Part shown: piece by piece, positions 1-7,791 of the stretch
How positions within the stretch are numbered: the stretch's first letter is position 1
Layout: each line of letters opens with the position of its first letter
NCBI GenBank assembly: GCA_036265815.1
Contig: DATAOI010000045.1
Span: 1-44,513, forward strand
DNA length: 44,513 nt
Reading direction: 5' to 3'
Source: Gemmatimonadales bacterium
Lineage (GTDB): Bacteria; Gemmatimonadota; Gemmatimonadetes; Gemmatimonadales; GWC2-71-9
Notes under the pieces: model-generated
The model's input: only the letters and a program-made list of their open reading frames with translations
Told to the model about the DNA's origin: nothing
Database searches by the model: none
Translations under genes and position numbers: made by a program

Positions 1-197
1 AGCGTCGCCGGGGTCCTCGCCCCAGCCCTGCTCTTCAGCCTGGTCGGCTGTCGCGACGACGCCCGGATCCCGACCGAGCCCGTGCCCGACGGTGTGATGC
101 CGGCTGCGACTCCCGAGCTCGCTGTGGCCCCGAACACCTGGCCTGCGCGGGGCGACATGTGGGGCACCGAGCGTCGGGGTGTCGCCACCGCAGTTGT
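1..197 (+). repeat. Left arm of 197-bp inverted repeat
   Basis: Bases 1-197 are the reverse complement of 583-779 (paired positions sum to 780). I count 4 mismatches, three of them in the 147-149 region. The arms flank a 385-bp segment, 198-582. The arm runs to the window edge, so the repeat may extend further left. It carries the lipobox and the first part of the kelch gene. Confidence 0.9.
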
Positions 198-582
198 GCC
201 GAACGCGGTGGGGCAGTCGGTTCTCTACGCTGTCGGGGGGCAGACCGTCACCGGGGCGCCCCTGAGCCGGGTCATGGCCTACAACGCCGCGACCAACAGC
301 TGGACGCTGCGCGCACCGCTGCCGGTCCCGTTGATGGCGACGAATGGGACCGGGGTCATCGGCGGCAAGATCTACGTTTCCGGCGGCCTGCGGACGCCCG
401 ATAAGGGCTACAGTGACGGGCTGTACGTGTACGACCCAGTGGCGGACACCTGGGCCACGAAGCGGTACATGCCGACCTTTGGGCTGAACGGCGTGACCGC
501 CGCGATTGACGGTCGACTCTACGTGGTCACCAGCTGCCAAGACAGCGACTGGTGCAGTGCGCCCAACAAGTGGTTGCTGCGG

Positions 583-779
583 ACAACTGCGGTGGCGACA
601 CCCCGACGCTCGGTGCCCCACATGTCGCCCCGCGTGAGCCAGGTGTTCGGGGCCGCAGCGAGCTCGGGAGTCGCAGCCGGCATCACACCGTCGGGCACGG
701 GCTCGGTCGGGATCCGGGCGTCGTCGCGACAGCCGACCAGGCTGAAGAGCAGGGCTGGGGCGAGGACCCCGGCGACGCT
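583..779 (-). repeat. Right arm of 197-bp inverted repeat (second copy of kelch gene 5' part)
   Basis: Read on the minus strand, this is a second copy of the signal peptide and N-terminal region of the kelch lipoprotein. Just outside the arm, the minus strand has an ATG at about 831 and a short leader in the lipoprotein frame. A TGA immediately precedes the arm, so this copy could not be translated as it stands. It also ends abruptly at 583 without kelch blades, so it is a fragment. Confidence 0.88.
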
Positions 780-819
780 TCACAGGAGACCGCAACGAGA
801 CGGCGAAGCACAGACTTGA

Positions 820-1164
820 GGGGACCGCATCGATCTATCCTCGCTCTCTTTCTTTGATCGGCGGCTAGAGACGACCACACAGCTGCCTCCGGCACGCGCA
901 TCTGGCGACTCCCAATTCGCCTGCAAGCTCACCCGCTGCAGTCAAGCCGAAGTCAAGCGAATCGCAGTCGGTCCAGCAGAGCTCCCGGACGACCCCGCCG
1001 GTGTGACGGCTGACCGCGCCAAACTTTATCTATCCCGTCCTGTTATCCCGCTCACAGAGGACCAGCTGACCCTCTCATAGGGTTCATCCACGGGGCCAGA
1101 GCGGCCCCGCCGCGCCCTCTTCGTGGGGAGGGCCCAACGCCACTATGCCAGCGGCCGAGGGCCT
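820..1164. other. Intergenic stretch, no gene recognised
   Basis: No supported ORF. A locally AT-rich patch at about 1020-1050 could hold a promoter for the response regulator, but I see no convincing -35/-10 pair. A short inverted repeat at about 1058-1077 is centred on CAGCTG. A 6-bp stem (GGGGCC/GGCCCC) lies near 1092-1108 without a T-run. Confidence 0.5.
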
Positions 1165-1635
1165 ATGCCCGTCCTAGGGGACGCCCCAGTCACCCCGCTC
1201 TACCCCAAGCCCTCCGTGGTGGATGACGAGTTCACCCCCCGGTCCATCGTCTGCCGGATGGTCCGGAACATGGGCTACCCGGTCCAGGCGTCGAAGGACG
1301 GCCGGGACGCCCTCCGGTACCTGAAGCAGCACCCGAACGAGATCCGGCTCCTCATCGCCGACCTGATCCTGCCCGTCATGGACGGCGGGGAGCTGGCGGA
1401 GCGGGCCTGCGAGCTCCAGCCCAAGCTCCAGATCGCCCTCATGGCCACGGATCCCGCCGGCAGCGACGCTGAGCTCCTGGCGGGCTATCCCGAGTTCCGG
1501 GTCCTGCAGAAGCCGGTCACGTTCCCGGCGGTCTACCGACTCCTGGGTGAGCTGGCGGGGCCACCGACTGGTCTCCGTCACCGACGCCACTCCTCACCCC
1601 AGCGGCGCCGGGGCAGGCGTGAGGAGCACGAGTGA
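1165..1635 (+). CDS. Stand-alone receiver-domain response regulator (CheY-like)
   Basis: A 156-residue single-domain receiver if ATG 1165 is used; a GTG at 1123 would add 14 residues. ATG is preferred because a GAGG lies just upstream. Visible family residues are the acidic pair D20-D21, probable phospho-acceptor D66 (IADLILPVMDG), T95 and the invariant K116 in LQKPV. No DNA-binding or enzymatic output domain follows, only a basic Arg/His-rich tail of about 25 residues. It should accept phosphate from an unknown histidine kinase; none is in the window. The stop overlaps the GTG start of the ligase gene in a GTGA, so the two are probably translated together, an unusual partnership. Confidence 0.88.
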   Translation: MPVLGDAPVTPLYPKPSVVDDEFTPRSIVCRMVRNMGYPVQASKDGRDALRYLKQHPNEIRLLIADLILPVMDGGELAERACELQPKLQIALMATDPAGSDAELLAGYPEFRVLQKPVTFPAVYRLLGELAGPPTGLRHRRHSSPQRRRGRREEHE

Positions 1636-2258
1636 GCCTCCCGCGCCCTCGCCCCAGGACGCTGCCCCTGGTCGAGCCGATCGTGCCGGTGCTCCGCGCC
1701 GAGCCGTTCGACGATCCGGCTTACCTGTTCGAGCCCAAGTACGATGGATTCCGGGGGCTCGTGCACCTGACCCGCGAGAGCTGCCTCATCCGGTCCAAGC
1801 GTGGGTTCTTCTTGACCCGGTTCGGCGAGCTCGAGCCCAAGCTGCGAGAGCATCTGCTGGCATGGGAAGCCATTCTCGACGGCGAGATCGTGTCGCTGGA
1901 TCAGACGGGCCGACCGATGTTCCATGACCTGTTCGCCGCGCGAGGGCCGGTCGCCTATGTCGCGTTTGACCTCTTGTGGGTCGACGGGCGGGATCTCCGC
2001 GGGCTGCCCTTGGAGGAGCGGAAGGCGCGCCTCGAGCGGGTGCTTCCCGAGGACACGAACGACCTGCTCAAGGTGCTCACGGTCGAGGCACACGGCCGGC
2101 ACCTGTTCGACGCGGCCCAGCGTCTCGATCTGGAGGGGATCGTGGCCAAACGGAAGGCGGATCCCTACGCCTCCGAGACGGTCTGGTACAAGGTGAAGAA
2201 CCGCGCCTGTACCCAGGCGGAGGGACGCTCGGAGCTGTTCCGGGGACGCGGCCGATAG
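1632..2258 (+). CDS. Minimal ATP-dependent DNA ligase (adenylation domain only)
   Basis: A 208-residue protein with the covalent nucleotidyltransferase fold of ATP-dependent DNA ligases of the LigD/LigC type. Motif I is KYDGF with the lysine that takes AMP, near residue 37. The arginine of the FRG segment follows, then motif III DGEIV, motif IV EGIVAKR and motif V WYKVKN. The protein ends soon after motif V (EGRSELFRGRGR), so the OB-fold domain of full ligases is absent. It might seal nicks weakly or need a partner; no Ku, polymerase or phosphoesterase gene of a NHEJ set is nearby. The GTG start overlaps the response regulator stop by 4 bp. Confidence 0.85.
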   Translation: MSLPRPRPRTLPLVEPIVPVLRAEPFDDPAYLFEPKYDGFRGLVHLTRESCLIRSKRGFFLTRFGELEPKLREHLLAWEAILDGEIVSLDQTGRPMFHDLFAARGPVAYVAFDLLWVDGRDLRGLPLEERKARLERVLPEDTNDLLKVLTVEAHGRHLFDAAQRLDLEGIVAKRKADPYASETVWYKVKNRACTQAEGRSELFRGRGR

Positions 2259-2666
2259 GGCCCGGTGGGACGCACGTCGATCGAGTTCCGCCGGCCCAGA
2301 ACGCCGGGGGCACCCGCTGAGCCAGGCATCAACGGTCTGGCGTCCCGAGGGGCGTTCCTGTGTGAGGCGAGCCCCTCGATCAGCTTCCAGAGCATCTCCA
2401 GATACAGGGCGTAGCCCGTATGGGAGATGAGGATATCGAGCCCGCGGCCGTCCCAATGATCAGTCTGCTCGAAGTGGTCCAACCGGTTACCAGGGTTCGC
2501 GATAGCCTGTGGTTCGTCCAGACGTAGGCATCTCCTCGCTATTCCACTTGACTCCGGCTTGACCGAGATTTCGCAGACTCCTTGAGTCCCCCAGTGCCAC
2601 GGCCGGGTGGGTGGGTCCGCCGTGGGGGTTCCAGCCCCCCAGCCTGTCGCAAGTCAGGGTGAGTCC
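2259..2666. other. Intergenic stretch, no gene recognised
   Basis: A minus-strand ORF of about 105 codons (2165-2482) has no recognisable family and its 3' part lies antisense to the ligase, so I do not call it. Two TTGAC-type hexamers occur at about 2551 and 2562, but neither has a good -10 at 16-18 bp. A weak SD-like AGGGTGAG lies just before the ATG at 2667. The segment near 2293-2336 loosely resembles 5354-5402. Confidence 0.4.
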
Positions 2667-3962
2667 ATGTCCAGCAAGATCCCGCGCCAAGAGGTCACCC
2701 GGCCCGACCGGCCGTGGCGCCGCATCGCCCCCGCCGCGTTCGCCCCGGCCCTGCTTCTGACCCTGCTCGGCTGCGGTGAGGACACCATGTCACCCGCGGT
2801 TCCGGACAAGGCGGGCGCGCCGGCGCTCGCGACCACCGCGATCCTGTCCTTCGCCCAGATGAGCGCGGGCGGCCACCACACGTGCGGCGTGACCACCGCC
2901 AACAAGGCGTACTGCTGGGGCAGCAACGGCAATGGCCAGCTCGGCGACGGCACCACCAGCCCGCGCCTCAGGCCGGTCCCCGTGGCCGGCGGGCTCCTGT
3001 TCCTCCGGGTGAGCGCCGGTCAGGTCCACACCTGCGGTATCACCACCACGAACCGGGCCTACTGTTGGGGAGGGAATGGGGACGGCCAGGTCGGGGACGG
3101 CACTCAGAACACCAATCGGCTGAAGCCGGTGGCGGTTGCGGGAGGTCGGAGCTACGGCCAGGTGAGCGCGGGTCCTTCGCACACTTGTGCCGTGACCACT
3201 GCGGACGTGGCCTTCTGTTGGGGTAGCAACGAACTGGGCAAGCTGGGCAATCCCTTCAGCCTGACCGGGTTCAATCGTCTCACCCCACTCCGGGTCTCTG
3301 GTGGGCTGCACTTTCAACAAGTGATCGCCGGTGCCCTGCACACGTGCGGCGCAACCACAGGCAACCAGGGCTACTGCTGGGGGGCGAATGGTAATGGCGA
3401 GCTCGGCACCGGAACCGCCACGGGGAGCTCGGCGCCTGTTCCGGTCGCCGGCGGCCTCCACTTCCGGATGGTGGTCGCGGGCGGTGGCCTCATTCTGATC
3501 CCGAGCGAGGAGCAGGAGGGAGGCTACAGTTGCGGCCTCACCACCGATAACCTCGCCTACTGCTGGGGCGAGAAGCCTTTTGGCGGTGTCAGCTTCACGC
3601 CCGTCGCGATACCGGGTGGTCGCCACTTCCGGGGGCTGAATCTGAGCCATGGCCATGTGTGCGCCGTGACGCTCGCGGACTTGGCCTTCTGCTGGGGACG
3701 AAACAATGCCGGGCAGCTCGGAGACGGAACCATCCTGTCGCGGTCGACGCCGGTGCGGGTCACCGGCGGACTTCACTTCCTCGCCGTGACCACCAACGGA
3801 TTCAGCCAGCACTCCTGCGGCATCACCACCGATCGCCTGGGGTATTGCTGGGGCCTCAACCAGCAAGGCCAGCTCGGCGTCGGCACCAGCACGGGGCCTG
3901 AGGCGTGTCAGCTCGGCGTTCCGTGCAGCACCAAGCCGAGCGGGGTCAAGAGCCCGATCTGA
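2667..3962 (+). CDS. RCC1-repeat lipoprotein (first of tandem pair)
   Basis: A 431-residue secreted propeller. The N-terminus has basic residues, a hydrophobic run and lipobox LLGC, then a short linker ending ALATT. Seven RCC1-type repeats follow, each with a core like VSAG-x-x-HTCGVTT...AYCWG-x-N-x-x-GQLGDGT. Almost every repeat carries two cysteines (HTC and YCWG), which fits disulfide-stabilised blades outside the cytoplasm. Repeat 5 has an insertion (ILIPSEEQEGG). The ATG at 2667 puts the signal peptide at the terminus; an upstream in-frame start at 2607 would bury it. Probably cotranscribed with the paralogue 37 bp downstream. Binding partner unknown; no enzymatic domain seen. Confidence 0.85.
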   Translation: MSSKIPRQEVTRPDRPWRRIAPAAFAPALLLTLLGCGEDTMSPAVPDKAGAPALATTAILSFAQMSAGGHHTCGVTTANKAYCWGSNGNGQLGDGTTSPRLRPVPVAGGLLFLRVSAGQVHTCGITTTNRAYCWGGNGDGQVGDGTQNTNRLKPVAVAGGRSYGQVSAGPSHTCAVTTADVAFCWGSNELGKLGNPFSLTGFNRLTPLRVSGGLHFQQVIAGALHTCGATTGNQGYCWGANGNGELGTGTATGSSAPVPVAGGLHFRMVVAGGGLILIPSEEQEGGYSCGLTTDNLAYCWGEKPFGGVSFTPVAIPGGRHFRGLNLSHGHVCAVTLADLAFCWGRNNAGQLGDGTILSRSTPVRVTGGLHFLAVTTNGFSQHSCGITTDRLGYCWGLNQQGQLGVGTSTGPEACQLGVPCSTKPSGVKSPI

Positions 3963-3999
3963 CGCCCCCCAGGCTGCGGGGACATTGGAGGTAAGTCTC

Positions 4000-5235
4000 A
4001 TGCATTCACGCATCCGGATCTTCGGTCGCCCAGGCTCGGTCGTGCTCGCCCGCCGGCGTGTCTGGCTGCTCGGGACGGCGATCGTGGTAGCTGCGCTTGG
4101 TTGCCGGGAGGAGGCCGAGTCACCCACCGGCCCAGCACCCATAGGGCCGGCTCTCGCCACCTCGACGGCGGCGCTGGCGTTCTCCCAGGTGGATGCTGAC
4201 GACTCCCACACCTGCGGTGTGACCACGGACCATCGGGCGTACTGTTGGGGCCAGAATAATCTGGGCCAGCTCGGCAACGGCACGTCCACGGAAGAGCTGA
4301 CGCTGAGGCCCGTTGCGGTCGTGGGCGGACACCCCTTCCGGCAAATCAGCGTTGGCTTCCGGCATACCTGCGCGGTGACGACGGACAATCGAGCCTACTG
4401 TTGGGGAGACAACGAAGACGGTCAGCTGGGCGAGGGCACCACGACCAATCGCCCCCGCCCGGCCCTGGTCGGCGGTGGGCACCTGTTCAGCCAGGTGGAT
4501 GCGGGCTCCAGCCATACCTGTGGCGTGAGCTATCCTGACCGGCGTGGCTACTGCTGGGGAGCCAATGCCGTCGGCCAGCTCGGCGACGGCACGACCACTG
4601 GTCATGTGCTACCGGTCGCGGTCGCGGGCGCACACTCGTTCCGGCAAGTGAGCGCCGGCCTCGGCCACTCGTGCGGCGTAACGACCACAGACGAAGGTTT
4701 CTGCTGGGGGCAGAATCACAACGGCCAAGTTGGGGATAGCTCGGAGGCGTCCCCCCGCCTGAAGCCATCCCGAGTAAGTACCCGCCACTTTCGACAGATC
4801 AGCGCGGGGTTCACCCACAGCTGCGCCGTGACTACCGGCGACCGAGCCTTCTGCTGGGGTGACGGCCGACATGGGCAACTCGGCAATGGCAAACTGTACT
4901 TGAGCTTCTGGCCAAGGGCGGTGGCCGGAGGGATCAGCTTCGGCCGAGTAAGCGCCGGCACGTTCCACAGCTGCGGCGAGACTACGGACAATCGGGTCTA
5001 CTGCTGGGGCGACAATGCGGTTGGCGAGCTCGGCGATGGCACCACCACTTTGCGGACGACCCCGGTAGCGGTCGCCGGTGGGCTCAGCTTTGGTCAAGTG
5101 AGTGCAGGTAACTTTTATTCCTGCGGCAAGACTCCGGGCGCGGTGGCCTACTGTTGGGGAGACAATCGGTCCGCAGCACTCGGCGACGGCACGACAGTCG
5201 ACCGCAAGGTACCGACCGCAGTCGCCGGCCCGTAG
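4000..5235 (+). CDS. RCC1-repeat lipoprotein (second of tandem pair)
   Basis: A 411-residue paralogue of the preceding gene. It has a basic N-terminus, a hydrophobic segment, lipobox AALGC and a linker containing SPTGP and ALATS. Seven RCC1 repeats follow, with paired cysteines (HTC/HSC and YCWG/FCWG) and GQLGDGTTT turns. A GGAGG at 3987-3991, 8 bp before the ATG at 4000, fixes this start over the TTG at 3985. Repeats here are more uniform than in the upstream copy, which suggests recent repeat expansion or conversion. Likely forms a cell-surface or periplasmic beta-propeller; function unknown. Confidence 0.86.
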   Translation: MHSRIRIFGRPGSVVLARRRVWLLGTAIVVAALGCREEAESPTGPAPIGPALATSTAALAFSQVDADDSHTCGVTTDHRAYCWGQNNLGQLGNGTSTEELTLRPVAVVGGHPFRQISVGFRHTCAVTTDNRAYCWGDNEDGQLGEGTTTNRPRPALVGGGHLFSQVDAGSSHTCGVSYPDRRGYCWGANAVGQLGDGTTTGHVLPVAVAGAHSFRQVSAGLGHSCGVTTTDEGFCWGQNHNGQVGDSSEASPRLKPSRVSTRHFRQISAGFTHSCAVTTGDRAFCWGDGRHGQLGNGKLYLSFWPRAVAGGISFGRVSAGTFHSCGETTDNRVYCWGDNAVGELGDGTTTLRTTPVAVAGGLSFGQVSAGNFYSCGKTPGAVAYCWGDNRSAALGDGTTVDRKVPTAVAGP

Positions 5236-6024
5236 TCGTTAGGATCAGGCAGCGCTTGCGGCGCCAGGCCGGACCTGTCGGGACGCTGCAGCGGTTGGAT
5301 CATCCAGGGCAGCAAAGACCTGATAAACGGTCTCTTTGGTCCCACCGATCGTTTTCCAGAACGCCGCAAGCAGCCACGGCGGCACACCTCTGAGCCGGGC
5401 ATCAAGGCGAGCAGCAGGAGCCACTGGTTGATCGGCTCGCCCAACGGCTGCGGATCGGCAACGGCTCGGGCGTCAGCGACCGGTTGACGGCAACCAGGTA
5501 GGCAGCAGGAGCACCCGCTCGACCTCAAGCTTTCTCCGCTGGCCGAGAACGGCGGCCCCACTCTGGGTGGGGGCCCGGCGATCCATGCCGCCTCGACGCC
5601 AAGTAGCCCGACGACAGATCAGCGCCCGGTGCTGCGTGGGCACGGGGGCGGCTGCGACGACATCGGGGGCTACGAGCAAGTGACCGGGGCCCCGATCAGA
5701 CCCGCGCACTCTGGACCCGAGCGGCGAGTCCCCGCTGGGTGAGGAGTGTGCACGTTTGGCTACGGAAAGGGGCGCAAAGGCCATGATCGGCCTTCGCACC
5801 CCTTCCGCATCTTCCGAGGGAAAGGCCAAACCCTATGCGAAGATCGGCACGTGTGGATGGGCTCCCAAAGCAGGCGCGCTACCGGACTGCGCCACACCCC
5901 GTATTTGTCCTACAACAACACTTTAGCTACTCCGACCGACCGTGGAGCGAGGTGCAACATAGTGGCTTCATCCGGCTGCTGGTAGCAGCGCAGTCCAGTA
6001 GCCCTTGTCGGCTGCATTTGCGGG
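5236..6024. other. Long gene-poor stretch with decayed minus-strand coding traces
   Basis: I find no intact gene. On the minus strand, coding-like text appears in different frames. At about 5830-5473 one stretch includes RKLEVERVLLLPTWLP. At about 5450-5400 another includes GEPINQWLLLLA. At about 5390-5310 a third includes PPWLLAAFWKTIGGTKETVYQ. These look like one gene broken by frameshifts. I cannot name the family; a transposase relic is possible but unproven. A strong hairpin at 5763-5807 lies at its upstream edge. Confidence 0.4.
5763..5807. repeat. Strong imperfect hairpin / inverted repeat
   Basis: The arms 5763-5782 and 5789-5807 pair over about 17 positions, with one bulged A and two mismatches, around a 6-nt loop (ATGATC). 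No T-run follows on either strand, so it is not a typical intrinsic terminator. It could be an element end, a REP-like unit or a small structured RNA. Confidence 0.55.
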
Positions 6025-6555
6025 TTAGACAGCAGCGGCGGTGGGAACCCGGTACCGTAGGCCGAGCAGCCCACTTGGATACCTCTGCACGTGCTCCAGG
6101 GCGAGCCGGGTCAGCGGTGCTCCCGCCTCCAGGAGGGGAATGCCGCTCCCGAGCAGGACGGGCATGACCCCGACCTCCACGAAGTCCACCTGCTGGGCCA
6201 CCAGCAGGCTCCGGAACAGGCTCCCCCCGCCAAAGAGCCAAATTTCCCGGCCGGGCGCAGCCCGGAGGGCAGCGACGCGTGGGCCGGCGTCGGCGCTCAC
6301 GACCGTCACCCCTGGGTGCTCCGCCGGTCTCAGCATCCGGGAGAAGACATAGATCTGCCAACCCCGCGGCCAGGGTGGTGCACCCGGTTGGCGGGTGAGT
6401 TCATAGGTGCGCCGCCCCAGGAGGACGGTGTCCACGGACTCGTAGACCTTCGCGAGATCCAGCGTGGGGTCGGATACGATCCAGTCCAGCTCGCCGTGGG
6501 GTCCGGCGATGAAGCCGTCAAGGCTCGCGGCAACGCGGTACAGCACTTGGCGCAT
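6025..6555 (-). CDS. RibD C-terminal/dihydrofolate reductase-like protein
   Basis: A 176-residue stand-alone reductase-fold protein of the RibD-C/DHFR superfamily. It opens with VLYRVAASLDGFIAG, a typical first strand and loop, and has VLLGRRTYEL for the nucleotide-binding region. IWLFGGGSLFRSLL is the glycine-rich NADPH phosphate loop, and VMPVLLGSGIPLL is the family's C-terminal signature. Substrate unknown; such proteins are often wrongly called dihydrofolate reductase. The start MRQVLYR is chosen because homologues begin just before the first strand, although a further 16 in-frame residues are possible. It starts 25 bp after the SDR stop, so it is probably in the same transcript. Confidence 0.85.
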   Translation of the reverse strand: MRQVLYRVAASLDGFIAGPHGELDWIVSDPTLDLAKVYESVDTVLLGRRTYELTRQPGAPPWPRGWQIYVFSRMLRPAEHPGVTVVSADAGPRVAALRAAPGREIWLFGGGSLFRSLLVAQQVDFVEVGVMPVLLGSGIPLLEAGAPLTRLALEHVQRYPSGLLGLRYRVPTAAAV

Positions 6556-6580
6556 CTGACTTCCGTTCTGAGAACTGCTA

Positions 6581-7348
6581 TCAGAGCACGTAGCCGTCGT
6601 CAACGGGCAAGTCTACACCCGTCACGTGCTGGGCTTGGTCGCTCGCCAGAAAGCAGACCACTCGCGCAACTGCGTCCGGCTCAATGAAACGTCCGCCGCC
6701 GCCCGTGGCCATCGCCTCGTATGCCGCCTCCTCGGAACCGAGCTTGCGTGTCAATTCCTGAAAGAACGGCATCGATCGCCACATGGGTGTCTTCACCCCG
6801 GCGGGACTCACGAGGTTGATGCGGATCGCGAGGCCGGCGTCCCGGCACTCTTTGGCCGCAGTGCTGACCAGCATCCGAAGGCCGGCCTTGCTGGTGGAGT
6901 AGGCCGCCGCCCCCGGCGCGGGACGAATGCCGGAGGCGGAGCCCACATGGATGATGACGCCGCCGGCGGTGCGCATGGTCCGGATTCCATGTTTGGTGCC
7001 CAGAAAGGCCCCGTCCAGATTAGTGGCCAACACGTGCCGCCACTCGGCGAGCGTCGTGTCAGGGAGGGGACTTGCCGCAGACACGCCCACGCAATTGACC
7101 AGCACGTCCAGCTGCCGACCGGCTGCGAGGATCATCTCCATGGCCGCCATCCAGGCCGCCTCCTCCCGCACATCCAAGACGATCACGTGCGCCTTCGACC
7201 TGGCGCTGGCCAGGACCTCGGTCCCGGGCCAGTTCAGGTCAGCCCGGTAGACCTCCGCACCCGCAGCCGCTAACCGTGCAGCGACGGCCGCGCCGATTCC
7301 AGACGCGGCTCCAGCAACGAGGGCGACCTTGCCTGCGAAGTCAGTCAT
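6581..7348 (-). CDS. Short-chain dehydrogenase/reductase (SDR)
   Basis: A 255-residue classical SDR. It shows the NAD(P)-binding motif GAASGIG near residue 14, an LDV segment that contacts the adenine ring, and NCVG in place of the usual NNAG. The catalytic serine is in HVGSASG and the catalytic pair is in AYSTSKAG. VTGVDLPVDDGYVL is the normal C-terminal strand. It probably oxidises or reduces a small alcohol or ketone; substrate cannot be told from sequence. The start MTDFAGKVALV places the first strand correctly; an upstream in-frame start at 7387 adds 13 atypical residues. It is upstream of, and probably cotranscribed with, the RibD-like gene. Confidence 0.9.
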   Translation of the reverse strand: MTDFAGKVALVAGAASGIGAAVAARLAAAGAEVYRADLNWPGTEVLASARSKAHVIVLDVREEAAWMAAMEMILAAGRQLDVLVNCVGVSAASPLPDTTLAEWRHVLATNLDGAFLGTKHGIRTMRTAGGVIIHVGSASGIRPAPGAAAYSTSKAGLRMLVSTAAKECRDAGLAIRINLVSPAGVKTPMWRSMPFFQELTRKLGSEEAAYEAMATGGGGRFIEPDAVARVVCFLASDQAQHVTGVDLPVDDGYVL

Positions 7349-7456
7349 CGTAGCGGGAAGATGTACGAGCCCATTCGGGTGCGCCACATCCTGCGCTCAG
7401 GTTCCATGGACGCCAGCCGGCATGCGGACGGCCGCAGATTTGTGAGAGTGCCGACT

Positions 7457-7729
7457 TCACAGCTTGGGGGCGAGCAGCGCAACGGTCTCCGCGGAGGTGC
7501 GCACCGGTACCACGTCGAATTCCACCAGGTCACGCCACTGCGCCATCCAGGTCTCCAGCAGGTCGCGCTCGTCGCATTCCATCACCTGATAGCAGCGCTC
7601 GAGATCGGCGGTCACCCAACTCGCGACGTACCGGAGACCGTCAGGGGCCAGCCGGCCGCGCTCCCGGAAGCGCCGGTAGACCGGCACGGGATCGCCGCCT
7701 CGGAACCGCTCGATGACCATGTAGAGCAC
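7457..7729 (-). CDS. DUF3303-like small protein
   Basis: A 90-residue protein starting VLYMVIERFRGGDPVPVYRRF, the usual opening of DUF3303-like proteins, with conserved RYVASWV and a Cys-Tyr-Gln segment (ERCYQVME). It has a ferredoxin-like, dimeric alpha-beta barrel look, and no catalytic function is established. I prefer the GTG at 7729, 4 bp after a GGAGG, because the family begins at this point. A longer frame upstream runs into the DUF2834 gene in another frame and looks like noise. It probably belongs to the minus-strand run of small genes. Confidence 0.72.
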   Translation of the reverse strand: MLYMVIERFRGGDPVPVYRRFRERGRLAPDGLRYVASWVTADLERCYQVMECDERDLLETWMAQWRDLVEFDVVPVRTSAETVALLAPKL

Positions 7730-7791
7730 GGAGCCTCCGGTCGCGAAGATCCTTGTGCCTCGGGAGATGCTCATGTCGCCGGTTCGCGTGA

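Larger units (their letters stand above)
1..819 (+). pseudogene. Kelch-repeat lipoprotein, 5' end outside window, 3' end replaced by inverted copy of itself
   Basis: The frame is open from base 1. It begins inside a lipoprotein signal peptide with lipobox LVGC (Cys codon about 49-51), so the true start lies left of the window. Kelch-like blades follow, with motifs such as LYAVGG, YNAATNSW, IYVSGG and VYDPVADTW, suggesting a secreted, membrane-tethered beta-propeller. The kelch pattern stops at NKWLLR (codon ending at 582). From 583 the frame reads the reverse complement of the gene's own first 197 visible bases, giving an arginine-rich, non-kelch tail to the stop at 817-819. The natural C-terminal blades are missing. 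Either the gene is truly truncated by an inverted duplication or the sequence is a fold-back assembly join. Ligand unknown. Confidence 0.75.

Noticed and set aside
1578-2482. Minus-strand ORFs opposite the ligase and beyond its end
   Set aside because: No recognisable family, no SD, and overlap with a gene that has all ligase motifs.
2551-2590. TTGAC motifs as a promoter for the RCC1 genes
   Set aside because: No -10 element at proper spacing matches more than three consensus positions.
2790-4388. A 532-codon minus-strand open frame opposite the RCC1 genes
   Set aside because: It mirrors the RCC1 repeats in high-GC DNA; the plus strand has signal peptides, an SD and a clear family, while the minus frame has no domain.
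2667-5235. Regular short repeats considered as a CRISPR array or satellite
   Set aside because: The periodicity is that of RCC1 protein blades, with an intact reading frame and variable bases.
2291-5402. Shared short text at 2293-2336 and 5354-5402 taken as a duplicated element
   Set aside because: Only two blocks of 11-14 bp match with different spacing; chance or a very old remnant cannot be told apart.
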